Source: Robiginitomaculum sp.
Lineage (GTDB): Bacteria; Pseudomonadota; Alphaproteobacteria; Caulobacterales; Maricaulaceae
Direction of reading: 5' to 3'
NCBI GenBank assembly: GCA_021647375.1
Contig: JAKIUV010000023.1
Coordinates: forward strand, 1-30,859
Length of the DNA stretch: 30,859 nt
Below, in pieces: positions 1 through 6,341 of the stretch (within the stretch, counting starts at the first letter, position 1; every line of letters begins with the position of its first letter). The position numbers were made by a program, and so were the translations under genes. The notes below the pieces were generated by a model that saw nothing but the letters and a program-made list of their open reading frames with translations, ran no database searches and was not told the DNA's origin.

Positions 1-62
1 ATCCACTGTGAAAATCTCCCGGTCCTCCCGTTAAAACAGAAAAACCTTAAAGTGGACGACTT

Positions 63-620
63 TTACGCCGCCCGCGAGGACACAATACCCTCGCTACAGT
101 GGACGAATATTGCACCGCCGTTCACACTTGCATTCAACCCGCAACGATTATCGCCAAAACTGGCATCACAACCTCGTGCGAATACCCGCCCGGTTGCCCG
201 TTCCAACACTGCCATTTGGCCAACGAGTTCGGCCTCGAAATGACCTTCCTGCGTTGTAATATCACCAAGCTTACCGCGCCAAATAAGGCCTGCTTCTGAG
301 GGGTTCATCCAGTTAACTCGGCTGATTTCAATTGCGGCGCTGTCATATTTACCAGCGCGTATATCCACATCTGTGATCTGGTTAGAACTGAGCAATCCTT
401 GCACAGAACTGTTATCGAGTGCAAAGCCAAGACGGCTATCTATATCAGTTGGGCTAAACCCCGACGCGGCATGATAGGTCACACTACCAATGCTCAAATC
501 ATTGTCATGATCAGTAAAACCCAAAACGGTTCCGTCGCTACGAACCAACTTCCAGACCCAACACAATGTCGTGGCTACGCCAGCAATGTGCGCCGCGAAC
601 TCAGGCGAAAAATCACGCAT
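63..620 (-). CDS. GTA gp13-like baseplate/tail hub protein (DUF2163), apparently C-terminally truncated
   Basis: This 185-residue protein resembles the DUF2163 half of the RcGTA gp13 family, which belongs to the distal tail/hub of the particle. The family-typical paired cysteines are present (RGCDASFGDNRCG, C151 and C160), as is the N-terminal W-W-rich segment beginning WVWKLVRSDG. The ATG overlaps the end of gp12 by 8 bases, so it is co-translated with its neighbour. As I recall the family, it continues for about another 100 residues into a BR0599-type C-terminal domain. Here a TAA at 63-65 ends it first, and the same frame then stays open to the window edge with coding-like content. Family assignment is firm; whether the short form is functional is not known. 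Confidence 0.85.
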   Translation of the reverse strand: MRDFSPEFAAHIAGVATTLCWVWKLVRSDGTVLGFTDHDNDLSIGSVTYHAASGFSPTDIDSRLGFALDNSSVQGLLSSNQITDVDIRAGKYDSAAIEISRVNWMNPSEAGLIWRGKLGDITTQEGHFEAELVGQMAVLERATGRVFARGCDASFGDNRCGLNASVNGGAIFVHCSEGIVSSRAA

Positions 621-1215
621 TTGTCAACACCTCTATGAGCGGCACATTCACCGCTCCGCCCGCCCCGAAGCTCTCAAGGGAGGTGGTAAGCTGTTCGGTG
701 TCAAACCGCACGGGCACATCAAATTCAAAGTTTGCCACAATCACAACACCACTGCCAGGCGCGGTATCAAACACCACCACGCCTGTAGAAATATCAAGGT
801 TAAATGATGAAGTTGGTTGCGCATCCAACTGAATATTCACACTTCCGGGCTTTGGCTTGGTTATAGTACGCTGCCAAGAACCCGCCGCGTCTGCATAGGT
901 CTTGGACAATTGGAACTCTGTGGTTTGACCATCGCCTATCCCGATCTCGCCGTCCGCATTATGGTCCATAGGGTCGCAGAAACGAAAGCCACATAACTGC
1001 CCGCGCCTCGCTTCAAAAAACGCGATCAACATCTGCATGTCCGCCAGGCTTTTGACACCTACGCCCGCATCATAGCGGCGGCGGGAATTGGCCTGAGCGG
1101 TGTTGCGCTGCTCATGGCCATTAGCCAAAGTAATAATTTCCGTCTGGCGAACCGGGCCACCACTCGCACCAAATACAAGCGGCAGCGGAAAGTTGACATC
1201 GTGAAATGATGGCAT
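613..1215 (-). CDS. GTA gp12-like distal tail protein (DUF2460)
   Basis: This 200-residue protein matches the DUF2460/TIGR02217 family: an N-terminal FHDVNFP motif, a RRRYDAGVGVKS segment near residues 45-56, and the FFEARRGQLCGFRFCDPMDH block around residues 66-85 that is typical of GTA and lambdoid distal tail proteins. In RcGTA this protein forms the ring joining tail tube and baseplate hub. The ATG is preceded by AAGGA about 8 bases upstream. It overlaps gp13 by 8 bases at its end. Unlike the other tail genes it is separated from its upstream neighbour, by about 250 bases holding repeats (1216-1465), so it may depend on read-through or a local promoter. Confidence 0.92.
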   Translation of the reverse strand: MPSFHDVNFPLPLVFGASGGPVRQTEIITLANGHEQRNTAQANSRRRYDAGVGVKSLADMQMLIAFFEARRGQLCGFRFCDPMDHNADGEIGIGDGQTTEFQLSKTYADAAGSWQRTITKPKPGSVNIQLDAQPTSSFNLDISTGVVVFDTAPGSGVVIVANFEFDVPVRFDTEQLTTSLESFGAGGAVNVPLIEVLTNA

Positions 1216-1307
1216 AATTTTATCCTTAAATAATTTGTTGTTACATCCCCAAACTCACACTCAAATCCAAACAATGGCATTCTTATTGCTACAATATCTA
1301 CTAAACC

Positions 1308-1347
1308 AGTTTTCCAGTTTTCTAGTTTTCTAGTTTTCTAGTTTTCT
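1308..1347. repeat. Five-copy 8-bp tandem repeat (unit AGTTTTCT)
   Basis: Five head-to-tail copies of an 8-base unit are present; the first differs by one base (agttttcc) and a partial sixth copy follows. The array lies in the 250-base non-coding gap between gp11 and gp12. I see no open frame of note in that gap. Short arrays of this kind are prone to slipped-strand copy-number change. Confidence 0.9.
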
Positions 1348-1419
1348 AGGCTAGTAGAACATACCTATTAAAATGCTGGATAACGAGCTTCTCCGTCAGA
1401 GCGAAACCTCTCACCTTTT

Positions 1420-1438
1420 CCTCTCCTAAAAAGAGAGG
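1420..1438. repeat. Short intergenic hairpin (cctctc / gagagg)
   Basis: A 6-bp perfect stem with a 7-base loop lies 27 bases downstream of the gp11 stop on the minus strand. On that strand it is followed by A-rich rather than T-rich sequence, so it is a poor intrinsic terminator. It resembles common dispersed intergenic palindromes. Confidence 0.45.
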
Positions 1439-1465
1439 TATTACTGTTAGCAGGGGCGCTCTTTC

Positions 1466-1867
1466 CTAAATAAATTTCTGGCCATGAGCCACGGCGCGAG
1501 CAAGGGAGGCGGAAATTTGGCCTTGGGATTTTTGGAAGCTATTCGCATCATTAACCCCAGTGATATTCATGACAATGTTGAACGGGTTACTGGCTTGCGG
1601 CACGTCAGCCGATTTACCACCACCACTGAGCGCTGCTTGCAACGGATCCAATATCAGTTCCTGGATAGCCAGAGCGGCTAAGTCCCGGGTGATGGCGGCT
1701 GCCATATCGCGGAACGATAATTCGCCGCTCCGTGCCGCCCGTTCCAGTGCTTGGGCGATGCGCTCGCCTGCCTGCTCAAAGCTTTGTGCGGCAAGTTCGG
1801 CGGCGTCCTTTGCCGGGCCTTCGGCAAAATCACTGAGGGCTTTTTCGGCCTGTCCTGTATCAATCAT
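1466..1867 (-). CDS. GTA gp11-like tail tape measure protein, short form
   Basis: The C-terminal part (NIVMNITGVNDANSFQKSQ, then ISASLARAVAHGQ) is the conserved end of the GTA tape measure protein, which sets tail length and helps DNA ejection. The first ~75 residues are an alanine/glutamate-rich helix. At 133 residues it is well below the roughly 220 I recall for Rhodobacter gp11; the glycine-rich middle is reduced to about ten residues around LSGGGKSADVPQ. I prefer the ATG at 1867, which has a GAGG Shine-Dalgarno 6 bases upstream; an upstream in-frame ATG at 1879 has none. The start overlaps the end of gp10.1. Confidence 0.82.
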   Translation of the reverse strand: MIDTGQAEKALSDFAEGPAKDAAELAAQSFEQAGERIAQALERAARSGELSFRDMAAAITRDLAALAIQELILDPLQAALSGGGKSADVPQASNPFNIVMNITGVNDANSFQKSQGQISASLARAVAHGQKFI

Positions 1868-2063
1868 GTATGTCCTCATCAGGGTAAGTGTTCATCAATC
1901 TAGCGAGGTCTGAGCGCACTAATCCGTGCGCCCCATTGCCTGCGAGCAAGGCCAGCCAATCACGCACGGACATGTTCCAAAACGCGGTCGGCGATAAGCC
2001 AAAACTGCGCACTGCGGTTTTCAACCACAAGTCAAAGGGCCATTCCTGCATCGGAGTGTTCAT
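1860..2063 (-). CDS. GTA gp10.1-like phage tail assembly chaperone
   Basis: This small 67-residue protein has the pattern of the TIGR02216 family found between gp10 and gp11 in RcGTA-like clusters: WPFDLWLKTAVRSFGLSPTAFW followed by the MSVRDWLALLAG helix. These proteins are thought to act with gp10 as tail assembly chaperones around the tape measure; that role is from the family, not from this sequence. It overlaps gp10 by 4 bases (ATGA) and runs into gp11. Confidence 0.85.
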   Translation of the reverse strand: MNTPMQEWPFDLWLKTAVRSFGLSPTAFWNMSVRDWLALLAGNGAHGLVRSDLARLMNTYPDEDIHD

Positions 2064-2374
2064 GCAAATGTCTCTTCAAACAAGGTGGCAATGGCGGGCA
2101 TATAGTCCATAGGCCTGGCACGCTTAACCATATTGGGAACACTGGTTTTGCCGTCGCGGTCTTGAGCACACAGTAAGCATTCCAATAGGGTCATAGCCTC
2201 GTCATTGCTCCGGTTTTTATCACCAAACCCCCGAATTTTTCGTGCAAGTTCCAATGGCCCCTTAACACCCAACCGTGCTTCAATCTCGGCCAAACTACCG
2301 AGCGTTAAGCGCAAACGGTAATTGCGGCCTTCGATTTTCACGGCCACATCGCCCTTTTGATAACCATTTATCAT
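2060..2374 (-). CDS. GTA gp10-like tail tube/assembly protein (GTA_TIM)
   Basis: A 104-residue protein of the GTA-gp10 family (PF11836-type). The N-terminal YRLRLTLGSLAEIEARLG motif, around residues 19-36, is its hallmark. It is thought to act in tail tube assembly together with gp10.1. It overlaps gp9 upstream by 4 bases and gp10.1 downstream by 4 bases, so all three are probably translated as a coupled unit. Confidence 0.88.
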   Translation of the reverse strand: MINGYQKGDVAVKIEGRNYRLRLTLGSLAEIEARLGVKGPLELARKIRGFGDKNRSNDEAMTLLECLLCAQDRDGKTSVPNMVKRARPMDYMPAIATLFEETFA

Positions 2375-2781
2375 AGGACTGCAAATACAGGCTTGCCCGC
2401 ACTGACCAATTGCAATTCGTAACTGGCCTCACCTCCATAAGAGCCTGCGTACATCAGTGTCGAGATTAGGAAATCACCCGTAATTGTGCCAAAGTCCGGA
2501 ATGATGATTTCATAGGTTTTTGCGGTTTGCGCAAAGAAGCTTGCGCGGACAAGGGCGTCGGAAGCGCCGTCACGGAAAATTCCCTCACCGCCAATTTCCA
2601 CGGACTTAACGCCTGCGCCTGGCAACAATTCGCGCCACGCATCTTCGCTTTCTGAATGTGTAATATCGATTGATTTGGCGTTAAATTTGAGGGTCTTGGT
2701 ACGCAGCCCCGCGACTGTGACGAATGCGCCTTGGTCGTTCCTAATTTTGACGAGCATATCTCGCCCGCGTTGTGCAGCCAT
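2371..2781 (-). CDS. GTA gp9-like major tail tube protein
   Basis: A 136-residue protein of the TP901-1-type major tail protein family. It begins AAQRGRDMLVKI and carries the central ITHSESEDAWRELLPGAGVK motif (about residues 40-59), both typical of GTA tail tube subunits, which stack as hexamers to form the tail tube. The gap to gp8 is 24 bases, and gp10 overlaps its end by 4 bases. No unusual feature seen. Confidence 0.92.
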   Translation of the reverse strand: MAAQRGRDMLVKIRNDQGAFVTVAGLRTKTLKFNAKSIDITHSESEDAWRELLPGAGVKSVEIGGEGIFRDGASDALVRASFFAQTAKTYEIIIPDFGTITGDFLISTLMYAGSYGGEASYELQLVSAGKPVFAVL

Positions 2782-2805
2782 GTTGGCCTCCTATTTGTGT
2801 TCAAA

Positions 2806-3219
2806 TTATGGTTGAGTGGTAGCATTAAGCCGGATAATACCGTGAATAGTGCGGCCATCTGGGGCGCGAAACTGGTCGGTGAAAATCACATTTACGCCAA
2901 CCAAATGCCCAACACCCAACTGCCAGTTGCCGTTTTCCAGCGCACCGGATACGGCCTGTATCATGGTCATGGTTTCGGCGCGGCCACCATAGCGCGACCA
3001 CAAATGCAAGGTTAGATTATGCGCTGTCATAGGGCTGTCATCACCGCCAATATCTTCACTGCGCATGGAGCCGTAAGTTAGATAGGGGTAAATCGGGTCT
3101 TCGGGTGGGTGGTCATATAACCGGGGTGCTTGCCCCAAAACGCTTTGCACGGCCACATCACCGCTCAACGCTAAATGTACGGCTTTAGCCAAGGCTTGCG
3201 CCTGATTAATATTGCTCAT
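2806..3219 (-). CDS. GTA gp8-like tail terminator (DUF3168)
   Basis: A 137-residue protein of the DUF3168 family: alternating helix then the PRLYDHPPEDPIYPYLTYG segment around residues 32-50, followed by the LTLHLWSRYGG strand. Members cap the tail tube at the head-proximal end and contact the head-closure ring. It shares an ATGA overlap with gp7. Confidence 0.92.
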   Translation of the reverse strand: MSNINQAQALAKAVHLALSGDVAVQSVLGQAPRLYDHPPEDPIYPYLTYGSMRSEDIGGDDSPMTAHNLTLHLWSRYGGRAETMTMIQAVSGALENGNWQLGVGHLVGVNVIFTDQFRAPDGRTIHGIIRLNATTQP

Positions 3220-3533
3220 TGCTCTTCCTCCTCGCAGATCAGGTGCAGGCGTTCACGGCGCAAATCCGGGTCGGACGCGGTGAGGACACGCAAACTACGC
3301 TCCTCCCACAAAAGCCGCGCCCGCTCGGGGAAATCCCGCTGCCACCGTATGGTGACCAAATAGGTTTTGGTGATGGCGGCACGGCCATTTTCGGCGCGCT
3401 CTGTGGCTGTGTTCGGTTTAATATGCGCCCAAGCCGCACCGTACAAAACCCATGTTGTCTCCACGCCGCCAAATTCGTCCGGAGTGGTTTGCGGCACATA
3501 AATCCCGAGCCGGGTGCGCAGATTTCCGATCAT
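3216..3533 (-). CDS. GTA gp7-like head closure/head-tail joining protein
   Basis: A 105-residue phage head-tail joining family protein (SPP1 gp16-like). It opens with GNLRTRLGIYVPQTTPDEFGG and contains WAHIKPNTATERAENGRA, the usual order of this family. In particles it sits between the connector (gp6) and the tail terminator (gp8), which is also its gene position. It overlaps both neighbours by 4 bases. Confidence 0.92.
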   Translation of the reverse strand: MIGNLRTRLGIYVPQTTPDEFGGVETTWVLYGAAWAHIKPNTATERAENGRAAITKTYLVTIRWQRDFPERARLLWEERSLRVLTASDPDLRRERLHLICEEEEQ

Positions 3534-4093
3534 AACCGCACCGCACGGTAAGGGGCGAGCAGCGCATCAACCATGATCGGCACGGCTGGTGTTTCTGACA
3601 TTTCGCGATATTCGTAGGAATGCGCCAGAAGCAAAAGTATCGCTTGGCGGATAGGTAGCGGCACATCGTCCGGCGTATCGCCGTATCCCGCTTCGAACTC
3701 AACTTCCAAAGTGGTAAATTCGGCCAGATAGTCCGTCCAATCATGACCAGACTTTAACCTGACTTGCGCCGGGCTGCGGCGTCTGGTCACCGTATAGTCT
3801 GTGTTCGGAATATCTACCGCTTGATCATTTTCTGCTATCAATGTCAGCCGTATCACGCCGAGCAATGGCGGACGCGGCAAGGAGAAACATTTGCCCGCAG
3901 GAACGGCACTGCGGAAAACAAAACTGCGGCGGATCAATGTCCGGCCTATCATGTTTTCTACCCGGTGGCGGGCGGTTTTGATCAGGGTATTTATGAGCGC
4001 ATCTTCATCTGTGCCGTCAACCCGTAAAAAGGTTTTGGCATAGGCAAGATCAATCGGCTCCACCGCAGGGGCGGCCAAATCTATTAGGGACAT
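3530..4093 (-). CDS. GTA gp6-like head-tail connector (adaptor) protein
   Basis: A 187-residue connector protein: PIDLAYAKTFLRVDGTDEDALINTLI at the N-terminus and the LPIRQAILLLLAHSYEYRE helix near residues 145-165 are typical of the phage gp6/HK97 adaptor family that binds beneath the portal. Upstream, toward capsid, there is a 211-base gap that holds a repeat element and a terminator-like hairpin, so gp6-gp13 may need read-through or a separate promoter. The ATG has only a weak GAG-type ribosome site. Downstream it overlaps gp7 by 4 bases. Confidence 0.92.
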   Translation of the reverse strand: MSLIDLAAPAVEPIDLAYAKTFLRVDGTDEDALINTLIKTARHRVENMIGRTLIRRSFVFRSAVPAGKCFSLPRPPLLGVIRLTLIAENDQAVDIPNTDYTVTRRRSPAQVRLKSGHDWTDYLAEFTTLEVEFEAGYGDTPDDVPLPIRQAILLLLAHSYEYREMSETPAVPIMVDALLAPYRAVRL

Positions 4094-4106
4094 ATTTTTC
4101 TCGAAA

Positions 4107-4197
4107 TTGTAGGGTGGATTAGCGCTCTTGCGCGTAATCCACCTTTGGGGATCGCCGCATGGTGGATTACGGCTAAGAAGCCTAATCCGCCCTACAA
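4107..4197. repeat. Two-hairpin palindromic intergenic element (REP/MITE-like)
   Basis: The outer arms 4107-4122 and 4182-4197 are inverted copies of a ttgtagggYggattag motif with one mismatch. Each half also folds on its own: ggtggatta-gcgc / gcgcgtaatccacc, then ggtggattacggct / agcctaatccgcc. This pattern of TAGGGTGGATTA hairpin pairs is recognisable from dispersed intergenic repeats in many proteobacteria. It fills the middle of the gp5-gp6 gap. No transposase or target-site duplication was identified. Confidence 0.75.
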
Positions 4198-4224
4198 AGA
4201 TATATATTAGTTTGTGTAAAAGTT

Positions 4225-4261
4225 GGCTGTCCCCGCACTAAGGGGGAGAGCGGAGACAGCC
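4225..4261 (-). terminator. Terminator-like hairpin behind the capsid gene
   Basis: 12-base arms ggctgtccccgc (4225-4236) and gcggagacagcc (4250-4261) pair with one mismatch around a 13-base loop, 43 bases past the capsid stop. In the minus-strand sense the stem is followed by AACTTTTAC, a short T-run. This could be a leaky terminator that gives capsid more transcript than the tail genes; that is inference. Confidence 0.5.
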
Positions 4262-4304
4262 TTTGCCGTGCAAGCGTTTGCCGGCAAGTTCGTGCGAGTG
4301 GGGA

Positions 4305-5552
4305 TTAACTCGCAGCGAATTTCAGAAGCTTGATGGCATTGAAATCTTGAATGCCGCCGCCGACGCGCTTGGTTGTGTAGAACAACACATAAGGCTTGGC
4401 AGAATATGGATCGCGCAGAACACGCACGCCTTGACGGTCAACAATAAGATAACCACGGCGAAAATCACCAAAGGCAACAGAAAAACTATCTAGCCCAATA
4501 TCCGGCATATCTTCGACCTCAACCAATGGATAACCGAGCAAAGACGAGGGCTGGCCAGCCGCCTGAGCCGGTTGCCAAATATAATTGCCATCAACATCTT
4601 TAAACTTACGCAAAGCGCCAACCGTGCGGCGGTTCATCATAAAGCTGGCACCTGTACGGTAACGCGGCTTGGGTGCATAGATGAGGTCAATTAACGCATC
4701 AATTGGTGCAGTACCGTCAAAAGCGCCGTCCGTTCCTGTAGCCACATAACCAACATTACCCCAAGTCTGGGTCGCATCCGCAACATTGGTATAGTTCAAG
4801 ATACCGCTCGGTTTATTGATGCCGTTCCCGGTGGTGAAAGCTGCCGTTTCTTGCGCAGCAAATACATCACGGACTTCATCGGCCAACCACCCGTCAACAT
4901 CAGCAACACCGTCGTCTAGCAAGATTTGCGTAGCCGCAGGCATGGCGTAAAGTTCACCAGAAGGGAAATCCAACAACTCCAAAGCCGGAGCCGTGGTTTC
5001 GGGACGGGCATCAATTTCCCCAGCCCAACCAGATGTTGCGCCGCCAGCGCTAATAGGCTTTTTGAACACACCTGCACCAATACGCCGAATACTTGAAATT
5101 GTGCGAAACGGCGAACTTTCGGCGAGTGCACGGTCAATACGGCTCTCGGTTTCGGCAGGTGCAACAAAGCCGCCCTCTGCATCAACTCCGGAGCTTAGAC
5201 CTTTACTTTCCAGCGAACTGAGGGCGCTGCCATCGCCTGTGCGGATATAAGATGACCAAGCTGATTTCGCTTCACCATTATCTGAACCCGAGCCAATATG
5301 CGGTTGCGCATTTTTTATGGACAATCGCTCAATACGGCTGGTTTGTTGATCCAGTGCCACGTTAAGACGTTCGACTTTATCCGTCAGTAATGTATCAGCA
5401 GACTGCTTGGCTTCAATTTCTGCCAAACGTTGATCATTGGCGTCTTTGAAAGCCGCAAATGTAGCCGAGAAATCAGCTTGGGCAGTCTGCAATTCTGCAG
5501 TTTTTACCATTTTAATTTCTTTGCTTTTGGGGGTAGGTTTTGAGTTTCTCAC
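4305..5552 (-). CDS. GTA gp5-like HK97-family major capsid protein
   Basis: A 415-residue HK97-fold capsid protein. The first ~100 residues are a charged coiled-coil delta domain (scaffold) ending near the GSGSDNGEAKSAW stretch, where the protease normally cuts. The mature shell part follows, with GGFVAPAETESRIDRAL, the VAAQETAAF-type spine helix motif (FAAQETAAFTTGNG) and the P-domain ending GGGIQDFNAIKLLKF. The start is GTG, supported by AGGAG eight bases upstream; the internal ATG at codon 15 has no ribosome site. The GTG overlaps the protease stop (GTGA). A hairpin follows the gene. Confidence 0.95.
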   Translation of the reverse strand: MRNSKPTPKSKEIKMVKTAELQTAQADFSATFAAFKDANDQRLAEIEAKQSADTLLTDKVERLNVALDQQTSRIERLSIKNAQPHIGSGSDNGEAKSAWSSYIRTGDGSALSSLESKGLSSGVDAEGGFVAPAETESRIDRALAESSPFRTISSIRRIGAGVFKKPISAGGATSGWAGEIDARPETTAPALELLDFPSGELYAMPAATQILLDDGVADVDGWLADEVRDVFAAQETAAFTTGNGINKPSGILNYTNVADATQTWGNVGYVATGTDGAFDGTAPIDALIDLIYAPKPRYRTGASFMMNRRTVGALRKFKDVDGNYIWQPAQAAGQPSSLLGYPLVEVEDMPDIGLDSFSVAFGDFRRGYLIVDRQGVRVLRDPYSAKPYVLFYTTKRVGGGIQDFNAIKLLKFAAS

Positions 5553-6043
5553 ATTTTTCTCCTGTGTGAGTTTGAAAGTTCCTGATCAGTTTGATCATTA
5601 GGAAACAGATCGTCGATTTGAGTGATGCGCGCGCGGCGCAACATTGGGAAGGCGACGATAGAAACCTCCCAAAGATCAAGTTCAATAAGTTCGCGGCCAC
5701 CGCTCAAAGTGCGGCTCCGGACGGCGCGGTACCCAATGGAAAGTCCGCTCATGGCACCAGAGCGAACCAAGCGCGCCGTGCGGTCAGCCCTGCTGTCGCC
5801 AAGGAAAATATCGCCCGAAACAAACAGCCCCGTAGCGTCCTCGAACATCCGGCGCCACACCCCGATAGGTTGTTTGGTCTCGTGAGCAAAAAGCATGGGC
5901 AATCGCCCGGCTTTTAGGGATAAAAGACTGGCGGCAAAGGCACCGCGCCGGACAGTATCACCGCCCATATCTCTTTTGCCAAATAGACTGGCATAGCCGG
6001 ATATGCGCATATGAGACATATGCGGTTTGAAATTTGTGTTCAT
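5549..6043 (-). CDS. GTA gp4-like prohead protease (S78 family)
   Basis: A 164-residue HK97-type prohead protease that removes the capsid delta domain during head maturation. The catalytic regions are visible: His in MLFAHETKQPIG (about residue 54) and Ser in SGAMSGLSIGY (about residue 100). N-terminal ISGYASLFGKRDMGGDTV and late LWEVSIVAFPML are family hallmarks. It sits directly before capsid with a 4-base overlap. A perfect hairpin and a 58-base gap separate it from gp3.5. Confidence 0.94.
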   Translation of the reverse strand: MNTNFKPHMSHMRISGYASLFGKRDMGGDTVRRGAFAASLLSLKAGRLPMLFAHETKQPIGVWRRMFEDATGLFVSGDIFLGDSRADRTARLVRSGAMSGLSIGYRAVRSRTLSGGRELIELDLWEVSIVAFPMLRRARITQIDDLFPNDQTDQELSNSHRRKM

Positions 6044-6072
6044 GTTGGTTGGTTCTCTTAAAATATTTTTTA

Positions 6073-6100
6073 CTCCTTCCCCCTTAAATGGGGGAAGGAG
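6073..6100. repeat. Perfect 11-bp-stem palindrome between gp3.5 and gp4
   Basis: ctccttccccc (6073-6083) and gggggaaggag (6090-6100) pair without mismatch around a 6-base loop. On the minus (coding) strand the stem is followed by A-rich rather than T-rich sequence, so it is not a standard terminator. It occupies about half of the 58-base gap between two GTA genes. It resembles common dispersed intergenic palindromes. Confidence 0.8.
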
Positions 6101-6101
6101 A

Positions 6102-6341
6102 TTAGTTATTCTCTTGATTCAGACGTAGCTCTATCCGCTCTAGCGACTGCCTTGCCATGGTCATTTGCTCCTCAATACGAGCCATGCGTTCCACCATTGG
6201 CGGACTGGTCATTGTGGTTTTTTCCAGATTTTGTAGCCGGGCTTCCGCCGCGCCGCCCCACATTAAGGCGCCTGCACTCTGGATAGCCAACGTCACGATA
6301 ATACCGATACCAACGGTACGGTCGAGTTTGAACGCATTCAT
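6102..6341 (-). CDS. GTA gp3.5-like small membrane/coiled-coil protein
   Basis: A 79-residue protein with one hydrophobic segment (about residues 11-30, VGIGIIVTLAIQSAGALMWGG) and a charged coiled-coil tail (MARIEEQMTMARQSLERIELRL). It sits between portal and protease, the position of orfg3.5 in Rhodobacter GTA clusters. It overlaps the portal stop by 4 bases. The function of gp3.5 is not established; the single-TM-plus-coil layout could suit a membrane or lysis accessory role, but that is speculative. Confidence 0.75.
   Translation of the reverse strand: MNAFKLDRTVGIGIIVTLAIQSAGALMWGGAAEARLQNLEKTTMTSPPMVERMARIEEQMTMARQSLERIELRLNQENN

Noticed and set aside
1..6. GTG at 6-4 on the minus strand with a GGGAG-like site upstream as a possible gp14 start
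   Set aside because: gp13 family proteins normally extend about 100 residues beyond the observed stop, so gp14 should begin outside the window; two codons cannot support a gene.
399..638. Plus-strand open frames over gp13 and gp12
   Set aside because: They are antisense shadows of well-recognised GTA genes; no family motifs and no ribosome sites.
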